Both the position numbers and the translations under genes were made by a program. Positions 1 through 12,487 of a DNA stretch of 64,000 nt are shown in pieces. The notes under the pieces were generated by a model. It ran no database searches, was not told the origin of the DNA, and saw only the letters and a list, made by a program, of their open reading frames with translations. Location: assembly GCA_020851235.1 (NCBI GenBank), contig JADZDD010000038.1:1-64000 (forward strand), read 5' to 3'. Position 1 is the first letter of the stretch, and each line of letters starts with the position of its first letter. This stretch comes from Burkholderiales bacterium (GTDB taxonomy: Bacteria > Pseudomonadota > Gammaproteobacteria > Burkholderiales > Casimicrobiaceae).

Positions 1-106
1 AAGACCATCTGCAGTGTGAGCACTTCTTGCCTTGGAATAAATCCAGCAGCAGCTATTCGCCACCACCAGACCCCACCAACAAGCACCCACACCTATCGGT
101 TGCAAA

Positions 107-118
107 TTGTTAAAGAAC
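107..118 (-). promoter_or_regulatory. boxA antitermination element of an rRNA leader (leftward)
   Basis: Read on the minus strand, this stretch is GTTCTTTAACAAT, which closely matches the bacterial rrn boxA (TGCTCTTTAACA). It lies about 150 nt downstream of the promoter at 270-298. The following minus-strand sequence (CCGATAGGTGTGGG, near 85-100) resembles 16S leader sequence I remember from betaproteobacterial rrn operons. I infer that a 16S rRNA gene begins just beyond position 1 on the minus strand. The rRNA itself is not in the window. Confidence 0.6.
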
Positions 119-269
119 GCGTCGCGCTTCGATCGTGGTCTCGCGGCGACGTTCCGGCGGGACTGACACCCCGCGGCGGCGCCACGCTACCGTTTCGCGC
201 CGTCGGCGCGATCGTCCCCCTTGTCCTGCACTTGCCGGGGGGAAGTTTTCAAAGCAGCGAAGAGCAGAA

Positions 270-298
270 ATTATAATCGAGCTTCCGATTCCTTGCAA
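270..298 (-). promoter_or_regulatory. Sigma-70 promoter firing leftward, probable rrn promoter
   Basis: On the minus strand there is TTGCAA (+ strand 293-298), a 17-bp spacer, and a perfect TATAAT (+ strand 270-275). This is the best consensus promoter noticed in the window and stands out in such GC-rich DNA. Transcription would start near 262 and run through the boxA at 107-118 and off the left edge. Strength and context fit an rRNA operon. The divergent FAAL gene starts at 375, so the interval also serves as that gene's upstream region, although no clear plus-strand promoter was seen. Confidence 0.65.
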
Positions 299-374
299 TA
301 ACGACGACGCGCGCCGCCGGCGCCGGTGGCGACCGGCCACCTTGCCAAGGCGCCCGCCGGGTGCCGAGTTCACG

Positions 375-2345
375 ATGCCTGCCTTCGCCACTGTCGCCGC
401 TGCCCTCGACCCGCTCTCGCAGCGCTCCAGCGGGATCCATTTCGTCGGCGGCGAGACCGACGAGCGGATCGTTCCCTACGCGCAACTGCACTCGCGCGCC
501 CTCGGCATCCTGCATCACCTGCAGCGTGCCGGCGCCCGCGCCACGACGCATGCCGTGATCCTGACCGACGGGCTCGCCCCGTTCGTCGACGTGTTCTGGG
601 CGTGCATGCTCGGCCGCATCGTCGCCGTGCCGCTCGCGCCAGGCAACACCGACGCGCACAAGGCCAAGTTCTTTCGCGTGCTCGCCCGCCTGGAATCGCC
701 GACGCTCGCGACCGAGCGCAAGGTCTTCGATCGCCTCAAGGCGTACGCGCTCCAGCACGGCCTCGTCGACGCTGTCGAGCGCCTGGCTCGACACACCGTG
801 TTCCTCGACGAGATCGCCGACATCGCAACGCCGGGGATCGAGCAGCGCCCCACGCCCGACGACGTGGCCTTCATCCAGTTCTCGTCCGGGTCGACGAGCG
901 AGCCCAAGGGTGTCGTCCTCACGCATCGAAATCTCGTCACCAACATCGGCGCCATCGCGCGCGGTATGCGTGCCGACGGCAACGACACGAGCCTGTCGTG
1001 GATGCCACTCACGCACGACATGGGCCTCATCGGCTTCCACCTCACCCCGCTCTTCCAGGGCGCCGAGCAGTGGCTCCTGCCGACCGCGCTGTTCGTGCGG
1101 CGTCCGGGCCTGTGGCTGGCGAAGGTCGCCGAGCACCGCGTATCGGTCACGTGCTCCCCCAACTTCGGCTACCTGCACTACCTCAAGACCTTCGATCGCG
1201 CGCGCGCGGGAGAGCTCGACCTGTCGTCGGTGCGCATCATCTTCAACGGCGCGGAGCCGATCGCGGCCGACCTTTGCCGCGAATTCCTCAGCGCCCTCGC
1301 GCCGGCGCGGCTCGCGTCGAACGTGATGTTCCCGGTCTACGGCCTGGCCGAGGCGAGCCTTGCGGTGACGTTCCCCGAGCCCGGGGCGCCGCTTGCCGTG
1401 GAAACGCTCTCGCGGCATGCGCTTGGGCCCGGGGACACGGTGCGCCCGGTCGCCCCCGACGCCGAGGACGCGATCGAACTCGTGCGCCTGGGCACGCCGG
1501 TCGCGGGCTGCGAGTTGCGCATCGCCGATGCCGACGGTGCCGCCGTTCCCGAAGGAACGGTCGGCCGGATCCTGATTCGTGGCGACAACGTGACCCCCGG
1601 CTACCACGACGATCCCGCGCTCACCGCCGCGGCCCGCTCGGCGGACGGCTTCTTCGATACCGGCGACCTCGGCACGCTGCGCGACGGCGAACTCGCCGTC
1701 ACCGGACGCGTCAAGGACATCCTGTTCGTCGGTGGGCAGAACCACTACCCACAGGACATCGATCAGGTGCTCGCCCAGCACGCCGGCATCGAGCTTGGCC
1801 GCGCCACGGCCGCCGGTCTTCGGCGCCCGGGCGCGATGACCGACGACATCCTCGTGTTTCTCCTGCACAAGAGCGACGACCTCGAGCCCTTTGCACGGTC
1901 GGTGCGCGAGGTCCGGCGCGTGGTGAGCGAGCGCATGGGCCTTGCCGTGGCTGCCGTCGTTCCCGTGCGGCAGTTCCCCAAGACCACGAGCGGCAAGGTG
2001 CAGCGTTTCGCGCTCGCCCGCGAGTACGAGGACGGCCGATTTGCCGACGTGCTCGCGGCGCTCGCGCGCTTCGAGACGACCCCGGGCGCGCACGAGACCA
2101 GTGCGACAACGGCACTCGAGCACACGCTCCTCGCGATTTGCCGCGCGGCGATCCCCGACCGGCACGTCGACGCCGACGACAACCTCTTCGAACTCGGTAC
2201 CGGATCGCTCACGCTGGCGCAGATCTACGAGAAGGTCGACGGCGCGTACCCCGGCCAGCTCGACGTGGCCGACTTCTTCGAGTATCCGACGGTGCGCGCG
2301 ATGGCGACGTTCCTCGCGGGCAAGCTCGCTGCGACGAATCCGTAG
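375..2345 (+). CDS. Fatty acyl-AMP ligase fused to a C-terminal acyl carrier protein
   Basis: About 656 aa. The N-terminal part is an ANL-superfamily adenylating enzyme. It has the ATP loop SSGSTSEPKG (around 168), SWMPLTHDMG (around 208), NGAEPI (around 290), TGDL (around 430) and GGQNHYPQDI (around 455). The last motif is typical of fatty acyl-AMP ligases (FAAL), which pass acyl-AMP to an ACP rather than to CoA. The last ~80 residues form an ACP-like domain with LGTGSL, where the Ser near 611 would carry phosphopantetheine. Expected role: activate a free fatty acid and load it on its own ACP. The start ATG at 375 is chosen because homology begins there; the frame is open back to 135. A phosphopantetheinyl transferase lies 1 kb downstream on the same strand. 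The final acceptor is unknown. Confidence 0.85.
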   Translation: MPAFATVAAALDPLSQRSSGIHFVGGETDERIVPYAQLHSRALGILHHLQRAGARATTHAVILTDGLAPFVDVFWACMLGRIVAVPLAPGNTDAHKAKFFRVLARLESPTLATERKVFDRLKAYALQHGLVDAVERLARHTVFLDEIADIATPGIEQRPTPDDVAFIQFSSGSTSEPKGVVLTHRNLVTNIGAIARGMRADGNDTSLSWMPLTHDMGLIGFHLTPLFQGAEQWLLPTALFVRRPGLWLAKVAEHRVSVTCSPNFGYLHYLKTFDRARAGELDLSSVRIIFNGAEPIAADLCREFLSALAPARLASNVMFPVYGLAEASLAVTFPEPGAPLAVETLSRHALGPGDTVRPVAPDAEDAIELVRLGTPVAGCELRIADADGAAVPEGTVGRILIRGDNVTPGYHDDPALTAAARSADGFFDTGDLGTLRDGELAVTGRVKDILFVGGQNHYPQDIDQVLAQHAGIELGRATAAGLRRPGAMTDDILVFLLHKSDDLEPFARSVREVRRVVSERMGLAVAAVVPVRQFPKTTSGKVQRFALAREYEDGRFADVLAALARFETTPGAHETSATTALEHTLLAICRAAIPDRHVDADDNLFELGTGSLTLAQIYEKVDGAYPGQLDVADFFEYPTVRAMATFLAGKLAATNP

Positions 2346-2438
2346 CGCCGCGTCGCCCACGCGTGGCGTGACCGCGCCGAGCCCCCGCCAGGCGACACGC
2401 CGGAGCGACAGGGCCCGGACGCCGGTGGCGCGCCCACC

Positions 2439-3332
2439 TCATGCATACAACGGCTTGCGATACTTCCACTTGCGATTGAGCCACAGCCAGTCGGCGGGAC
2501 TGCGCCGGATCTCGTCCTCGAGCTTGCGCGCGTAGCGCTCGACGATCTGCGGGCCCGTATCACGCTCGTACGGAGGCTCGGCGAGAGGCGACAGTTCGAC
2601 GCTGTAGCGCCCGGGCCCCTCGCGCCGCATCGCGACGTAGAGCACCGGAGCCTTCGCGATCCGCGCGATCTTGTCCGCGCCGACGTGGAACGCCGTGTCC
2701 TGCTCGAGGAACGTCGTCCAGTGCTTCTCCTCGTCGTGCCTGGGCGTCTGATCGGCCACGAGCGCGTAGACGCGGGCCTCGCCACGACGTTTCATCACCT
2801 CGAAGACGAAACTGCGATGCGCAATGGGGTTGCCGCCGAAGCGCGCGCGTTGCCGCTTCAGGAACGTGTCGATGCCGCGCACCCGCTGCGGCTTGTAAAC
2901 GGCGTCGATCGGCACGTCGAGCTCGATGCCGGCCGCGAGCAGCAGCCACTCCCAGTTGCAGAAGTGCGCGGCGAGCAGCACGACCGAGCGGCCCTGCGTG
3001 GTGTGGCGCGTGACGAGTTCCGGGTTGACGATGCGCACGCGCTCGGCAAGCTCCGGCGCGCTCGCGCTCCATCCCCACAGCGCCTCGGCGATGAAGCAAC
3101 CGAGATTGCGATACGATTGCCGAACGATCGCCCGCTGCTCGGCGGGCGTCTTCTCGGGGAAGGCATTGGCGACGTTGGTGAGCGACAGCCGCCGCCGCCA
3201 GCGCAGAAGATGGTACGTGACGAAGTACGCGCCGTATCCGACGCCGTCGAGCACGCGTCGCGGGCAGCGCGACAGGCGGGAGAGGATGCGATCCAACAGA
3301 TCGGGCGATGGATGCGACGCCTGCGCGCTCAC
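2439..3332 (-). CDS. LpxL/HtrB-family acyltransferase (first copy)
   Basis: 297 aa from a GTG start. It belongs to the lipid A late acyltransferase (LpxL/LpxM/HtrB) family, inner-membrane enzymes that transfer an acyl chain from acyl-ACP to a lipid A precursor. The catalytic HX4E motif appears as HFCNWE near residue 121. Other family marks are the N-terminal FVTYHLLRWRRR segment, ADQTPRH near 190, and the C-terminal DWLWLNRKWKY. It is convergent with the FAAL-ACP gene and divergent from the phosphopantetheinyl transferase, with about 77 bp to that start. A second paralogue lies at 4131-5036. The exact acyl position cannot be read from sequence, and ornithine- or glycolipid acyltransferase is an alternative. 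Confidence 0.85.
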   Translation of the reverse strand: MSAQASHPSPDLLDRILSRLSRCPRRVLDGVGYGAYFVTYHLLRWRRRLSLTNVANAFPEKTPAEQRAIVRQSYRNLGCFIAEALWGWSASAPELAERVRIVNPELVTRHTTQGRSVVLLAAHFCNWEWLLLAAGIELDVPIDAVYKPQRVRGIDTFLKRQRARFGGNPIAHRSFVFEVMKRRGEARVYALVADQTPRHDEEKHWTTFLEQDTAFHVGADKIARIAKAPVLYVAMRREGPGRYSVELSPLAEPPYERDTGPQIVERYARKLEDEIRRSPADWLWLNRKWKYRKPLYA

Positions 3333-3409
3333 GACTGCGCTGCCCGCCTGTCACATGCCGTGCAGGGCCACCCGGTGCGAAGCGTGAACGTGCGCTCCGG
3401 CGACCCCCT

Positions 3410-4108
3410 GTGACGACGCTGCGACTCGTCCCCGCATCGCCCCTGGCCGCGCCGGCGCCAGGTGTGCAGGCGTGGCGCTGCAGCCTTGCGGGCGACGCCG
3501 CGCAAGTCCCCTCCCTCGTCGCCCTGCTCGCTCCGGAAGAGCGGGCGCGCGCCGAGCGCTACGGTCGCCCCGATCTGCGTCTTCGCTACATCGTGGGGCG
3601 CGCGACGCTGCGCACCATCCTCGGGACCTGCCTCGACCTCGCGCCGGAGGAGGTCGCGATCGTACGCGGCCGCCGCGGCCGCCCCGAACTTGCACCCAGA
3701 CACGCGACCGATCTCGACTTCAACGTGTCGCACACGCGCGCCACCGCGATCTTCGCCGTCACGTACGGCCGACGCATCGGCGTGGACATCGAGCACTCCG
3801 AACGTCGCCTCAATGTCGACGGCGTCGCCCGCAAGTTCATGACCCCGCGCGAGCAGGCGACGCTGCGCGCACTCGGCGACGACGCGCGTCGGCGCCGCCT
3901 GCTGCTGTTGTGGACGTGCAAGGAGGCGATGAGCAAGGCGACGGGCGACGCCCTCGCGGCGCCGTTTCGCGAACTCGACGTCGCGACCGACGAGCCCTTC
4001 GCACTCGTGGCCGGGCCCGCGCCGTACGTTCCGGCGCACTGGCGCCTCCACGGCATCGACGTCGGCGACGGCTTCCTCGCCACCGCCGCCTTGTGGACGG
4101 GACCTTGA
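3410..4108 (+). CDS. 4'-phosphopantetheinyl transferase (Sfp type)
   Basis: About 232 aa from a GTG start at 3410; the frame is open to 3308 but the upstream part shows no homology. The enzyme moves the phosphopantetheine arm of CoA onto a Ser of carrier proteins, converting apo-ACP to holo-ACP. Diagnostic motifs are FNVSHT (around 106), IGVDIE (around 123, Mg-binding Asp and Glu) and LLWTCKEAMSKATG (around 168). The length matches the Sfp/Gsp group rather than short AcpS. The obvious local client is the ACP domain of the FAAL fusion at 375-2345, though such enzymes often serve other carrier proteins too. It is convergent with the second acyltransferase, 22 bp away. Confidence 0.88.
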   Translation: MTTLRLVPASPLAAPAPGVQAWRCSLAGDAAQVPSLVALLAPEERARAERYGRPDLRLRYIVGRATLRTILGTCLDLAPEEVAIVRGRRGRPELAPRHATDLDFNVSHTRATAIFAVTYGRRIGVDIEHSERRLNVDGVARKFMTPREQATLRALGDDARRRRLLLLWTCKEAMSKATGDALAAPFRELDVATDEPFALVAGPAPYVPAHWRLHGIDVGDGFLATAALWTGP

Positions 4109-4130
4109 GGCGAGCGGCGCGGGCGGCACG

Positions 4131-5036
4131 CTACGATCGCGCGCGCGCCGGCACCGCCTCGCGGTACGGCTCCTGCGCCTCATTCGTGGCAGGCTTCGCG
4201 TACTTCCACTTCTTTTGCAGCCACAACCAGTCGCTCGGACTGTCGACGATCGCGCGCTCGAGGCTGCGCGCGTAGCGCTCCACGACGACGGCGTCGTCCA
4301 TGTCCTCGTACGGCGGCTCGCCCAACACGTCGAGGTGGACCGTGTAGTGGCCACGGCGCTCGCGCTCCATCGAGACGAAGTACACCGGCGACTCGAGGAA
4401 CCGCGCGAGCTTCCCCGCGCCGACGAAGAAGGCGCTGTCCTGCCCGAGAAAGCGCGTCCACTGCTTCGGGTCGCTCTTGCGCGGCGTCTGGTCGGCAATG
4501 ATCGCGTACGCACGCGGCGTGCCGCCGTGGGTCACGACCTCGTAGACGAACTCCTTGCGCGGGATGAGGCGCCCACCGAAACGGCAGCGCACTTCGCGCA
4601 GGAACTCGTCGAGCGGGGCGAACCGCTGCGGCTGATAGACGACGTCGATCGGAATCGGAAAGCTGACGACCGCGCCCAGGAGCAACCATTCCCAGTTACC
4701 CTGATGCGCCGCAAGCAACAGGATCGTCTGCTTGCGCGCGATGGCGCGTTCGATGAGCTCGCGATCGGCAAAGCGGACGCGCGCCTTGATCGCCTCCGCG
4801 CTGGCGCCGAAGGACCAGCAGGCCTCGGCCATCACGTCGGCCAGGTTGCGGTAGCAGCCGCGCACGATGGCGGCGCGTTCCTCCGGCGACTTCTCGGGAA
4901 AGGCGCGCGCGACATCGGCCTCGGCGTAGTCACGCCGCCAGCGGGCGACGTGGTAGACGGCGAAATAAAGCAGCGTTGCGAACCCGTACAGGACAGGCAA
5001 CGGAATGCGGGTCAGGATCTTGAGGAAGAAGCGCAT
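4131..5036 (-). CDS. LpxL/HtrB-family acyltransferase (second copy)
   Basis: 301 aa. It shares the layout of the paralogue at 2439-3332: an N-terminal membrane-associated segment (YGFATLLYFAVYHVARWRR), the HX4E motif HQGNWE near 116, ADQTPRK near 187, and DWLWLQKKWKY at the C-terminus. It should acylate a lipid A precursor or related lipid at the inner membrane. The ATG at 5036 shares its A with the TGA of the epimerase gene (TGATG), which implies translational coupling; a TTG one codon upstream is less likely. It is the last gene of the propionyl-CoA operon, an unusual placement for a lipid A gene. Confidence 0.85.
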   Translation of the reverse strand: MRFFLKILTRIPLPVLYGFATLLYFAVYHVARWRRDYAEADVARAFPEKSPEERAAIVRGCYRNLADVMAEACWSFGASAEAIKARVRFADRELIERAIARKQTILLLAAHQGNWEWLLLGAVVSFPIPIDVVYQPQRFAPLDEFLREVRCRFGGRLIPRKEFVYEVVTHGGTPRAYAIIADQTPRKSDPKQWTRFLGQDSAFFVGAGKLARFLESPVYFVSMERERRGHYTVHLDVLGEPPYEDMDDAVVVERYARSLERAIVDSPSDWLWLQKKWKYAKPATNEAQEPYREAVPARARS

Positions 5037-5509
5037 CAATTCGAGGCCGCGGCGATGCGCTCGGGCGGCGCCTGGACGAGCTCGATCAGCACACCCTCGC
5101 CGCCGATGGGAAACGCCTCGTTGCCCTTGGGATGGATGAAAGCGATGTCATGCCCGGCAGCCCCCCTGCGAATGCCCCCGGGGGCAAAGCGCACGCCACG
5201 CGCCGTGAGCCACTCGACCGCGCGCGGCAGATCGTCGACCCACAGGCCGATGTGATTGAGCGGCGGCTCGTGGACGGCGGGTTTTTTCGCCGGGTCGAGC
5301 GGCTCCATGAGGTCGACCTCGACGCGCGCCGCTCCGGTGCCAACGACCGCGATGTCCTCGTCGACGTTCTCGCGCTCGCTGCGAAACGTGCTCTCGACCG
5401 TCACGCCGAGACAGTCGACCCACAGCGCGTGCAGCCGTGCCTTGCTCGTGCTGCCGACGGCGATCTGTTGCACGCCGAGGATGCGAAAGGGGCGCGCCGG
5501 GTTCGTCAT
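5036..5509 (-). CDS. mce: Methylmalonyl-CoA epimerase (VOC family)
   Basis: 157 aa, a two-module vicinal-oxygen-chelate fold. It interconverts (2S)- and (2R)-methylmalonyl-CoA between propionyl-CoA carboxylase and the mutase. Visible family marks are [11 protein letters not shown] at the N-terminus, a central [11 protein letters not shown] with a metal-ligand His, and a C-terminal GEGVLIEL with a metal-ligand Glu. The ATG at 5509 overlaps the pccA stop by 4 nt (ATGA), and its stop overlaps the following acyltransferase start. The operon setting with pccA, pccB, meaB and the mutase supports this role over generic glyoxalase. Confidence 0.85.
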   Translation of the reverse strand: MTNPARPFRILGVQQIAVGSTSKARLHALWVDCLGVTVESTFRSERENVDEDIAVVGTGAARVEVDLMEPLDPAKKPAVHEPPLNHIGLWVDDLPRAVEWLTARGVRFAPGGIRRGAAGHDIAFIHPKGNEAFPIGGEGVLIELVQAPPERIAAASN

Positions 5510-7512
5510 GATGGGTTCGACGCCGATTCGAAGCGAAGCACCGGCTGGTCCACGGTCAGGCTCTCGCCTTCCTTGGCGAGAAGCTCGGCCACGACGGCGT
5601 CGCGCTCGGCGGTGATCACATTCTGCATCTTCATCGCCTCGATGACCACGAGTCGCTCCCCGGCCTTCACCTCCTGCCCGGGCTTGACCGCGACTTCGGC
5701 GAGAAGGCCTGGCATCGGTGAGAGCAGCCAGCGCGACGTGTCCGGCGGCGCCTTGTGCGGCATCAGGCGCAGGAGTTCGGCAGCTCGCAAGGGGAGCACA
5801 CGCAGGTCGGCCTGCGTTCCACGATGCGACAGTCGATAGCGCAGCCCCTGGCGCTCGACCTGCACGACGAACGGCGCACCGTTGACCGTCCCCGTGAGCA
5901 GGATCTCGCCGAAGCGCCAGTCGTCGCGAATCGCATACTCCGCGTGACCGACGCGCACGTCGTAGCCGCCGGCCGCGCGCGCCACGCGCACGGGGATCTC
6001 GTGGTCCGCCCCGATCACCACGTATTCGTCGTCGATGTGCACCCCACGACCGGGAACCTGCCCTTCGATACCGGCGGCACGATCGCGGTACGCGCGATGC
6101 ACCGCGGCGGCGATGGCCGCGAGGAAATCGGCGTCGCCCGCCGGCATGTCGTCGAGGCGAAAGCCGTGCGGGTACTCCTCCGCGATGAAGGCGGTCGTGA
6201 GGCGGCCGGCGCGAAAACGCGGATGCCGCACGAGCGCCGACTGGAAGAGCAGATTGCTCGCCACGCCGCGGATCACGAACGCATCGAGTGCGTCCGCCAT
6301 GCGCTCGATCGCCTCGTTGCGCGTCGCGCCGTGCACGATGAGCTTGGCGATCATCGAGTCGTAGTACAGCGGGATCTCGCCGCCCTCGACGACCCCCGTG
6401 TCGACGCGCACGCAGCCGGGGATCTCGGCTGGCGCCCGGTAGCGCACGAGCCGCCCGACCGAGGGCAGGAAGCCGCGGAGCGGGTCCTCCGCATTGATCC
6501 GGCATTCGATGGCCCAACCGCTACGGCGCACGTCCGCTTGCCCAAACGGCAGCGCTTCGCCGGCCGCCACGCGAATCATGAGCTCGACGAGGTCGAGCCC
6601 CGTGGTCATCTCGGTGACCGGATGCTCGACCTGCAATCGCGTATTCATCTCGAGGAAGTAGAACTTGCGATCGGCGCCGACGACGAACTCGACGGTGCCG
6701 GCCGACTGGTAGTTCACGGCGCGCGCGAGCGCCACCGCCTCCTCGCCCATCGCCTGCCGCGTGGCATCGTCGAGAAACGGGGACGGCGCCTCCTCGATCA
6801 CCTTCTGGTGCCGACGCTGGATCGAGCACTCGCGCTCGCCCAGGTAGACGAGGTTGCCGTGTGCGTCGCCCAGCACCTGGATCTCGATGTGGCGCGGCTC
6901 CTCGATGAACTTCTCGATGAAGACACGATCGTCGCCGAAACTCGCCGCAGCCTCGGCGCGGCAGGCGAGGAGCCCTTCGCGGGCCTCGCGGTCGTCGTAC
7001 GCGACGCGCAGGCCCTTGCCGCCGCCTCCGGCCGAGGCCTTGATCATCACCGGATAGCCGATCTCGCGCGCGACGCGCACGGCGTGGTCGGCATCCTCGA
7101 TCACGTCGGTGTAACCCGGAATCGTGCTGACCTTGGCTTGCACCGCAAGCTTCTTGCTCGCGATCTTGTCGCCCATCGCCGCGATCGACGCGTGCTTGGG
7201 GCCGATGAAGACGATCCCCGCGGCCTCGAGGTCGCGCGCGAACGCCTCGTTCTCCGAGAGGAAGCCGTATCCCGGATGGACGGCCTGCGCTCCCGTCGCC
7301 CGGCAAGCATCGATGATGCGATCGGCGCGCAGATACGACTCGCGCGACGGCGCCGCACCGATGTTGACCGCCTCGTCCGCGAGCCCGACGTGACGCGCGG
7401 TGCGGTCGGCCTCCGAATACACGGCAACGGTCTTGATGCCCATCCGGCGCGCCGTCTTGATCACCCGGCAGGCGATCTCGCCCCGGTTGGCAATGAGGAT
7501 TTTCGTGAACAT
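5506..7512 (-). CDS. pccA: Propionyl-CoA carboxylase alpha subunit (biotin carboxylase/BCCP)
   Basis: 668 aa, the usual length for the alpha subunit of acyl-CoA carboxylases. The biotin carboxylase part starts [17 protein letters not shown] and has the Gly-rich ATP-grasp loop [12 protein letters not shown] near 160 and [13 protein letters not shown] near 290. A linker domain follows, then a biotinyl domain with VIEAMKMQN near 627, whose Lys is biotinylated. It carboxylates biotin with ATP and bicarbonate for transfer by PccB to propionyl-CoA. The gene lies 53 bp downstream of pccB. The in-frame extension upstream of 7512 is only a shadow of pccB. Methylcrotonyl-CoA carboxylase is an alternative, but the mutase/MeaB/epimerase context favours propionyl-CoA. 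Confidence 0.92.
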   Translation of the reverse strand: MFTKILIANRGEIACRVIKTARRMGIKTVAVYSEADRTARHVGLADEAVNIGAAPSRESYLRADRIIDACRATGAQAVHPGYGFLSENEAFARDLEAAGIVFIGPKHASIAAMGDKIASKKLAVQAKVSTIPGYTDVIEDADHAVRVAREIGYPVMIKASAGGGGKGLRVAYDDREAREGLLACRAEAAASFGDDRVFIEKFIEEPRHIEIQVLGDAHGNLVYLGERECSIQRRHQKVIEEAPSPFLDDATRQAMGEEAVALARAVNYQSAGTVEFVVGADRKFYFLEMNTRLQVEHPVTEMTTGLDLVELMIRVAAGEALPFGQADVRRSGWAIECRINAEDPLRGFLPSVGRLVRYRAPAEIPGCVRVDTGVVEGGEIPLYYDSMIAKLIVHGATRNEAIERMADALDAFVIRGVASNLLFQSALVRHPRFRAGRLTTAFIAEEYPHGFRLDDMPAGDADFLAAIAAAVHRAYRDRAAGIEGQVPGRGVHIDDEYVVIGADHEIPVRVARAAGGYDVRVGHAEYAIRDDWRFGEILLTGTVNGAPFVVQVERQGLRYRLSHRGTQADLRVLPLRAAELLRLMPHKAPPDTSRWLLSPMPGLLAEVAVKPGQEVKAGERLVVIEAMKMQNVITAERDAVVAELLAKEGESLTVDQPVLRFESASNPS

Positions 7513-7565
7513 GCAAGTGCCGTCGGTGCAGGATCGTCGGGAAATATCGCGGTAGCGCGTGGGCG

Positions 7566-9098
<1,533 letters not shown>

Positions 9099-9104
9099 GG
9101 TGGT

Positions 9105-10138
9105 CTACCCCTTGCCTTTGCTGTCGTTGCATGCGCCCGCGGCCGCATGGTCGCGCAGGAGTTGCGCCGCCGCCGCGGTGGGTGTCAGCGTACCGTCGCC
9201 GACCCGGGCGAGCACTCCGGGCAGGAGGCCCGCCACCCGGGCATCGGCGCGAAAGTGCTCGCGCAGGCCGGTATCGATGAGATGCCACATCCAGGCGAGC
9301 GCCTGTCGGCGCCGCTTGGCGGCAAGCTCGCCACTGGCCGCGAGCGCATCGCGGCAGGCGACGATCGCATCCCACAAGGACGCGATGCCCTCGCCGGTCG
9401 CGGCACTCGTGCGCAGGACCACGGGCTGCCAGGATGGCGAAGGCGCTCGCAAGAGCGAGAGCACGCCTTTCATCTGCATCATCGCGCGGCGTGCCGCATC
9501 CGGGTCGAGGTCGGCCTTGTTGTAGACGATCACGTCGGCCAGCTCGACGACCCCCTTCTTCATCGCCTGCAGGTCGTCACCCGCCTGCGGCAGCTGCATG
9601 AGTACGAAGACGTCGGCGAGATTCGCGACGTCGATCTCGCTTTGGCCCACGCCCACCGTCTCGACGATCACCACATCGAAGCCGGCCGCCTCGACGAAGA
9701 GCATCGCCTCGCGGGTGTGCGCTGCGACGCCTCCGAGCGCGCCGGACGAGGGTGACGGGCGGATGAATGCTTCCGGGTGTCGCGACAGCGCTTCCATGCG
9801 CGTCTTGTCGCCCAAGACCGAGCCGCCGGAGACGCTGCTCGACGGATCGACCGCAAGCACCGCCACACGCCTTCCCTGCGCGACGAGATGCAAGCCGAGC
9901 GCTTCGATCAGCGTCGACTTGCCCACGCCCGGGGTGCCGGTGAGGCCAAGGCGCAGCGCCTTGCCCGTCCGTGGCAGGAGCGTTGCCATCACGGCGGCGG
10001 CGAGCGCCTGGTGGTCGCCGCGGGTCGATTCGGCGAGCGTGATCGCCTTCGCCAGCAGGCGACGATCGCCGGCGACGATTCCGGCGGCAAGGCGCGCGCA
10101 CTCGCCGGCGGCCTCCGCCACGGCTTGCGGCTCGACGC

Positions 10139-10142
<4 letters not shown>
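9105..10142 (-). CDS. meaB: Methylmalonyl-CoA mutase-associated GTPase MeaB (ArgK family)
   Basis: 345 aa from an inferred TTG start at 10142, which overlaps the mutase stop by 4 nt (TTGA). It is a G3E-family GTPase that gates B12 loading and protects or reactivates the methylmalonyl-CoA mutase. Motifs: Walker [10 protein letters not shown] near 69, [20 protein letters not shown] near 98, ETVGVGQSE (Walker B/switch) near 160, and NKAD near 207. The frame is open further upstream, but that stretch lies inside the mutase gene and is a shadow. Its position directly after the mutase is the classic arrangement. Confidence 0.9.
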
Positions 10143-12343
<2,201 letters not shown>

Positions 12344-12487
12344 GGCGACGACGGGGAGCGCGCCGCATGTGGCGGCGCAACACCGTATTCTAGCCGCCGG
12401 CGGCGGTCACCGCGCGGCGGGCCTGCGCCGCGGCCGGTCGCGCACCCGGGACCGCAGCGATGGTGCGCCGCGCTTCGCGTCAGCGTC

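Noticed and set aside
249..2360. A 703-codon open frame antisense to the FAAL-ACP gene, and similar long antisense frames elsewhere (for example 5755-7686, 7584-9755, 31662-34193)
   Set aside because: In such GC-rich DNA stop codons are rare in alternative frames. The translations are Arg/His/Ala-rich with no family motifs, and the opposite strand holds a clear gene each time.
2350..2370. CCACGCGTGG palindrome between the convergent FAAL and acyltransferase genes
   Set aside because: A 10-bp palindrome without loop or T-run is too short to call a terminator or operator.
12344..12487. Possible cobalamin riboswitch upstream of the B12-dependent mutase
   Set aside because: The 144-bp gap has no recognisable B12-box, and no folded element could be made out by eye.
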